37,914 bases of DNA, from positions 1 through 37,914 of the forward strand of contig NZ_JACJQJ010000079.1 of assembly GCF_014696615.1 (NCBI RefSeq), written 5' to 3'. Below the pieces are notes generated by a model. That model was given only the letters and a program-made list of their open reading frames with translations. It was not told the DNA's origin and did not search any database. Source of the stretch: Nostoc linckia FACHB-104 (GTDB lineage: Bacteria > Cyanobacteriota > Cyanobacteriia > Cyanobacteriales > Nostocaceae). Position 1 is the first letter of the stretch. The number at the start of each line of letters is the position of its first letter. A program made the translations under genes and the position numbers. This document shows positions 33,668 through 37,914 of the stretch, in pieces.

Positions 33668-35701
33668 TTACTTACGTATATACCAAATCTTAATAGTATT
33701 ATCCTCACTACCACTAATTATATTTTGACCATTGGGGCTAAAAGTAATAGAGTTTACGGTATTGTGATGCCCACTTAGTGTTAAAATATTCTCTCCATTA
33801 AATAAATTCCACAGTTTAATTGTGCGATCGCGACTCCCACTAGCCAAGGTTTTACCATCTGGACTCATAGCTAGGGATGTAACTGTATTGACATGACCAA
33901 CTAAGGTGCGAATTACTTCTCCCCTAGATAAATTCCAGAGTTTAATTGTGCGATCGCGGTTGGCACTAGCTAAAATTTTTCCATCAGGACTAATGGCAAG
34001 TGATGTAATCGTTTTTCCGTCTCCTAAAAGGGTACGAATTGCGTATCCTTTAGCGACATTCCACACTTTGATAGTTTTATCAAAACTACCGCTAACCAAA
34101 ATTTGACCATCTGGGCTCATAGCAATTGACCGTACCCAAAATTCATGTCCTACTAATGTACGGATGTGTCTGCCTGTTTCCAGATTCCACAGTTTGATGG
34201 TGTTATCATCACTACCACTGGCAAGGGTTTTACCATCTGAACTAATCGTTAAAGCATGAACTGAATCTGTATGTCCTTCCAAGGTACGAATTAATTTACC
34301 TGTGGACAAATTCCAAACTTTAATAGTGCTGTCTTCACTACCACTCACCAGAATTTTGCCATTAGGACTAATAGCCACCACATTTACCCTTTGGGAGTGG
34401 CCTTTCAGGTGGGAAACTTCTTTTCCAGTGACTATATTCCATACTTGAATCGTGCGATCTCTATTACTTGCTAGCAATCGACCATTGGGGCTAATCGCAA
34501 CAGATGAAATTCCATTGTCACTGGCTTCCAAGGTATTAGCTAAAGTAATGTTACCCAAAGTCATCTTTGGCTGCTCTAAAACTACATCGCTCTGATCGCG
34601 ATGATTCTGAGATTGAGTCAGGCGCGAAGATAAATTGGTTTGCAGTTTGTACAATTGTTTATACCAAGATTCGCCAAATCCAAACAGTAGAGTGGCAGCA
34701 GATGCTAAGACAAGAATTCGCAGGAAGTTATATTTTTTAGGAAGGTATTGTGTTTGAGTTTTGGGGGTCTTACCAGTTAATTTAACTGAAGGTAGCAATC
34801 GCAGTGGTTGTTTAAAAGACAAATCTTTGATGACTTCATCAACTGATTGATAGCGAGAGCGAATGTCTTTTTGTAACAGCTTATCTAGCAAGCGATCCAA
34901 TTCTGGACTCAGGGGATTACGCAAATATTGTCGCCAATTTGTCACCCAAGAATATCCATGTTCTGTCCACAATTGAAAGGGAGAAATTCCTGTTAGTAGA
35001 TGAAAGCAAGTAGTTCCCAAGCCAAATAAATCACTGGCTGGGTAAGCTTGACCATCTCTAATTTGTTCAATTGGTGAGTAACCATGAGAACCAATAGAGG
35101 TACCAGTTTTGTTTTGTACTCTTGCTGTTAACTGCTTTGAGGAGCCAAAATCTATTAAACACAAGCGTCCATCATGATGACGACGAATAATATTTTCTGG
35201 CTTGAGATCGCGATGAATGACTCCGCGATCGTGAATGAATTTAAGAATCGGGAGTAAATCAGTTAAAATTGCGACAATTTCTTTATCTTTATAGGTTTTG
35301 CGTTTGTGCAACTCCGTTAACAAATTATGCCCATTGATAAACTGCTGCACTAAATATAGGCAGTGATCTTGCTCAAAATAAGCTAAAAGTGTAGGAATTT
35401 GCGGATGTTCTCCGAGTTGTTGCAATCGCTTAGCTTCTTCTGCAAATAACTCCATCGCTTTTTTTTGTGACCAAGTTCCTTGGAACTTCGGAGCTAATTG
35501 CTTGATCACACAACGTTCATGTAGTTTATCTACATCTTGTGATAGGTAAGTTCTACCAAATCCCCCCTCATCGGAAAGCACTCGAATAACACGGAAGCGA
35601 TTTCTTAAAAGGCTTATGAGTGGAGTATTACAAGCTTGGCAAAACTTATTTTCATCAGGATTTAAAGGATTTGAACAATCGGGATTTAAGCAGCAGATCA
35701 T
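33668..35701 (-). CDS. Membrane Ser/Thr protein kinase with C-terminal WD40 propeller (paralogue)
   Basis: A 677-residue protein with the same plan as the gene at 28842: Cys-rich start (MICCLNPDCSNPLNPDENKFCQAC), kinase domain with SDEGGFGRTYLSQ, Lys in VIKQL, HRDLKPEN, IDFGSSK and GYSPIEQI, one membrane helix (ILVLASAATLLFGFGESWY, about 325-345), a spacer, and seven WD40 blades. ATG 35701 is chosen over the longer frame to 35728 because it matches the paralogue's N-terminus exactly. Kinase halves are nearly collinear with each other; blade sequences differ more. Together with the lone propeller gene just downstream (on the same strand, 104 bases) it may form a transcription unit. Confidence 0.9.
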   Translation of the reverse strand: MICCLNPDCSNPLNPDENKFCQACNTPLISLLRNRFRVIRVLSDEGGFGRTYLSQDVDKLHERCVIKQLAPKFQGTWSQKKAMELFAEEAKRLQQLGEHPQIPTLLAYFEQDHCLYLVQQFINGHNLLTELHKRKTYKDKEIVAILTDLLPILKFIHDRGVIHRDLKPENIIRRHHDGRLCLIDFGSSKQLTARVQNKTGTSIGSHGYSPIEQIRDGQAYPASDLFGLGTTCFHLLTGISPFQLWTEHGYSWVTNWRQYLRNPLSPELDRLLDKLLQKDIRSRYQSVDEVIKDLSFKQPLRLLPSVKLTGKTPKTQTQYLPKKYNFLRILVLASAATLLFGFGESWYKQLYKLQTNLSSRLTQSQNHRDQSDVVLEQPKMTLGNITLANTLEASDNGISSVAISPNGRLLASNRDRTIQVWNIVTGKEVSHLKGHSQRVNVVAISPNGKILVSGSEDSTIKVWNLSTGKLIRTLEGHTDSVHALTISSDGKTLASGSDDNTIKLWNLETGRHIRTLVGHEFWVRSIAMSPDGQILVSGSFDKTIKVWNVAKGYAIRTLLGDGKTITSLAISPDGKILASANRDRTIKLWNLSRGEVIRTLVGHVNTVTSLAMSPDGKTLASGSRDRTIKLWNLFNGENILTLSGHHNTVNSITFSPNGQNIISGSEDNTIKIWYIRK

Positions 35702-35768
35702 GATGTGACAGGCGCTACTGCATGACAATTTATGCTAAGTTTGACCCGCTATTTCCCTAGTTGGTAGA

Positions 35769-35889
35769 TTGGCTCTTTTGAAATTGTGGTAGAAAATCCC
35801 TGTGTTGGGAATGGGGAATTACTTAATATAGTCAGCGTTTGTAGATTATAGTAAATTTTCCTCAATTTGGGGAAAACTACAAGAGCCAA
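35769..35889. mobile_element. Short element with TTGGCTCTT terminal inverted repeats
   Basis: TTGGCTCTT (35769-35777) and AAGAGCCAA (35881-35889) are a perfect 9-base inverted pair 121 bases apart end to end; beyond the repeat the arms share weaker similarity (TTGAAATTGTGG against TAGTTTTCCCC). GGCTCTT ends recall ISL3-family transposon tips, so a miniature remnant is possible. No target duplication is evident. The remaining stretch 35890-36272 is AT-rich with no feature I can support. Confidence 0.35.
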
Positions 35890-36272
35890 CAGAATTATTT
35901 ATCGATTATATAATAATCTAATTTTGCAATATTGTAAAAAAGCAAGTCAGAGAATGTTTACTTGTCGATATTTGATTACTTAAGAATTTTATTTTTTTTT
36001 GGAAAAACAAGTTACAACGGTTTTTACTTGAGTAAATAATAATTTTATGTCTAAAATGTATTAGAGGATAGCTGAAAAATATTTGCTGTATTATTGAAGA
36101 CTTGTTGCTCCTCCAAATCTGTTCTATATACTACAAAGAACAGACAGAAGAAATATTTAATACCTGTCAGATATCCTTTAATTTTGGATGAAAAAATCTT
36201 ATACATCTTTTCCATCCTCCCCTGTTTACTGATTACACAAGTAAATTAAGTAACCATATCGAATTACTCAAC

Positions 36273-37358
36273 TTAATGTAAGTATTGTTGCAAATTATTG
36301 TATGCTTCTTTTGCCTGGCGCTTTTCTTTCCATTCACGAATAGCGATCGCAGTTCTTTGGATATATGGCACATATCTCTGGGAAGTAGGTTCTTTTACTT
36401 TAGTTTTGTTGTTAATTTTAGGCGATTGGATAGTTAAACATTGAGTTAAAGATGGCACATACTCTTCCAAATCTAAAGCTCTTTTGACTTCGTCAATTGT
36501 TTGGAAACGGTCTTTTAACGAAATCTTGAGCATTTTACCCAAAATTTTGGCAAAACTGTTGCTAACTTTCACTTCTTTTTGCCAGCAAACTTCATCAGTA
36601 TTGTGATCATAGGCAAATTCTAAAGGCCCTTTACCAGTTAATAAATAAAGACAGGTCATACCTAGTGCATAAATGTCACTAGCATAAACGGAACGTAGAG
36701 AAAACTGTTCTGGCGGTGCAAATCCTATCGTCCCCACAAAAGTACAAGTGGCATCACTATCAAGAGAATTTTTGCACACATCAGCCAATTCTTCTTTGAC
36801 TGCACCGAAATCAATTAGCACAAACCGCTGGTCATATTTGCAACGTAATAAGTTTTGAGGCTTGATATCACGATGCATGATCTGATTTTCATGTAAATAC
36901 TCTAATACTGGCAATATTTCCTTAAGAAACTGTTTCACCTCAGCTTCATTTTTTAGACCATTACGTTTCACATCGTAGGCCAGATTATAGCCATGTATAT
37001 ACTCTTGCACTAAATAAAATGTGCCATTAACTTCAAAGTAGTCTAACAGCATAGGTATCTGTGGATGACTACCCAGTTTAGCCAAAGTTTGAGCTTCTTT
37101 TTCAAATCGCTGATAAGCTTTTTCCCAAATACTAGTGTTAGTGACTTTAGGGGAAAGTTGCTTAATTACGCACCAAGGTTGACCTGGTAATATAGCATTT
37201 TTTGCTAAATAGGTGATCCCAAAACCACCTCTACCTAAAATTCTGACAATTTCATAGCGATCGCAAAATAGTTCTTGAGTTCCGCACATCTGACTCAGGC
37301 GAGTTTGCTGCAATATAGACTCGTGGAAATACTTGATTTGTGGGGAAATTTTATTCAT
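36273..37358 (-). CDS. Ser/Thr protein kinase without propeller
   Basis: A 361-residue Hanks-type kinase. The kinase domain (about 34-300) has GRGGFGITYLAK, the Lys in CVIKQLSPK, HRDIKPQN, IDFGAVKEE, and GTIGFAPPEQ. No zinc-ribbon start and no WD40 repeats; the N-terminal 33 residues hold two Cys (CGTQELFC). The C-terminal 60 residues are basic and mostly helical with no clear membrane segment, so it is likely cytoplasmic. It is the most upstream gene of the minus-strand kinase group, 571 bases from the next one, so it probably has its own transcript. Substrates are unknown. Confidence 0.88.
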   Translation of the reverse strand: MNKISPQIKYFHESILQQTRLSQMCGTQELFCDRYEIVRILGRGGFGITYLAKNAILPGQPWCVIKQLSPKVTNTSIWEKAYQRFEKEAQTLAKLGSHPQIPMLLDYFEVNGTFYLVQEYIHGYNLAYDVKRNGLKNEAEVKQFLKEILPVLEYLHENQIMHRDIKPQNLLRCKYDQRFVLIDFGAVKEELADVCKNSLDSDATCTFVGTIGFAPPEQFSLRSVYASDIYALGMTCLYLLTGKGPLEFAYDHNTDEVCWQKEVKVSNSFAKILGKMLKISLKDRFQTIDEVKRALDLEEYVPSLTQCLTIQSPKINNKTKVKEPTSQRYVPYIQRTAIAIREWKEKRQAKEAYNNLQQYLH

Positions 37359-37722
37359 TTCTCAAGAACTAATACTCTCTGCTAGCCTTTAATTTACAGA
37401 TAAAGCCAACTGAGCGCTAGTAGAATTACTATATCTTTGCTAAATCATGATATTTGACACTGTATAAATACAAAATACCCCGTAAAAATTTCAAAAAGAG
37501 CCGATGAAAAAAGAGAAAAATTCCAGAGATTTTGGTACAACACTTTAGTGATTAAAAATTGCAGAACTGAAGTCCTGACAGGAATTAATTAACCTACCAG
37601 AAATAACTTAATAAATTGCTATCTTATTATGAGTTTTTAATAAAAACGCTATGATTCACTGATTATTTCAGTAATTACCGAATAAAATATAGCAGTTATT
37701 AGTTCAATAGCATACACAGTAA
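37359..37722. other. AT-rich gene-free stretch
   Basis: No gene or repeat block seen. One short dyad TCCTGACAGGA near 37573. It should hold the promoter of the minus-strand kinase. Confidence 0.4.
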
Positions 37723-37779
37723 GGGCACAGTCTAGATTTATCGGTTCAGTTTCACCGAAAGTCTTTCTGGACTGTGCCC
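37723..37779. terminator. Large nested hairpin
   Basis: GGGCACAGTCTAGA (37723-37736) pairs with TCTGGACTGTGCCC (37766-37779), one position as G-U; inside, TCGGT / ACCGA (37741-37745, 37754-37758) forms a second loop. A T-rich stretch (ATATTTTTTTATT) follows after about 12 bases. It may be a terminator for a gene beyond the window or a stable small RNA end. Confidence 0.5.
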
Positions 37780-37897
37780 CTAAAATTTAGATATTTTTTT
37801 ATTGGTAGTGTCTAAGGCAATAAAGTTCAGTTAAGAAAATTAATTGACAACAAAACCAAAAAACTAGTTACTCAACAAAAAACAGAACAATAATTTT

Positions 37898-37914
37898 GGA
37901 GGGGGTTTGGGGGA
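37898..37914. repeat. G-rich motif at the right edge
   Basis: The last 13 bases, GGGGTTTGGGGGA, equal the first 13 bases of the window and would continue into the hairpin seen there. Confidence 0.5.

Noticed and set aside
27057-37358. The signalling region as a single operon or defence island
   Set aside because: Gaps of 300-570 bases, one gene on the opposite strand and no nuclease or effector gene argue against one operon or a known defence system.
1-37914. tRNA genes
   Set aside because: No cloverleaf with GTTCRA-type T-arm and matching acceptor stem was noticed by eye; a tRNA scan would settle it.

Overview
The window looks like chromosomal DNA of a filamentous, heterocyst-forming cyanobacterium of the Nostoc/Calothrix/Tolypothrix kind. 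It has many HIP1 octamers (GCGATCGC), heptamer-type short tandem repeats (STRRs) in most gaps, one of which sits inside the RNase P RNA gene as is known for heterocystous lineages, plus cyanobacterial marker genes (petL, psb32, ycf20/DUF565, photorespiratory glycerate kinase, DUF4346). No phage, CRISPR array or intact transposase was seen. Genes are mostly single or in pairs, on both strands.

Layout. 0.1-2.8 kb, minus strand: an ArnT/PMT-type membrane glycosyltransferase and a small lipoprotein. 2.8-6.1 kb, plus strand: a possible small RNA with a strong terminator, ycf20-like DUF565, D-glycerate 3-kinase, and a peptidoglycan-binding protein with a transpeptidase-like SAGC region. 6.2-9.3 kb, minus: SelO-type protein AMPylase and a RimJ-like acetyltransferase, separated by about 1.1 kb of gene-free DNA holding an exact-phase 21-bp repeat array. 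9.9-11.4 kb: bioB (plus), then a tiny petL gene on the minus strand (31 codons). 12-16.6 kb, plus: corA and an unknown membrane-anchored protein, rnpB, rnc and a Gfo/Idh/MocA oxidoreductase. 16.6-26.9 kb is mixed: a Cache-type histidine kinase, a RibD-C reductase, a FemAB/GNAT-like protein, DUF4346, psb32, a Uma2 nuclease, surE, a coiled-coil protein, a sugar-phosphate transferase and a divergent HupE/UreJ protein. 27-37.4 kb is a signalling region: a histidine kinase with an ethylene-receptor-type sensor, two Ser/Thr kinases each fused through one membrane segment to a seven-bladed WD40 propeller, a stand-alone exported WD40 propeller, an exported Pro-rich PPC-domain protein, and a third Ser/Thr kinase without propeller.

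Functional links. rnpB and rnc are neighbouring RNA-processing genes. petL and psb32 serve the photosynthetic membranes. The 28.8-37.4 kb cluster looks like a locally duplicated and rearranged set of membrane kinases with extracytoplasmic propellers; the lone propeller protein resembles the C-terminal half of its neighbours.

The most notable non-coding signals are the 21-bp-phase array at 7867-8181, a diverged repeat pair in opposite orientation at 11.5 and 28.7 kb, long hairpins upstream of bioB and corA, STRR-derived codons inside the Gfo/Idh gene, and a G-rich motif shared by both ends of the window. No single gene set here stands out as a wholly new system. All calls rest on reading the sequence; no database search was possible.
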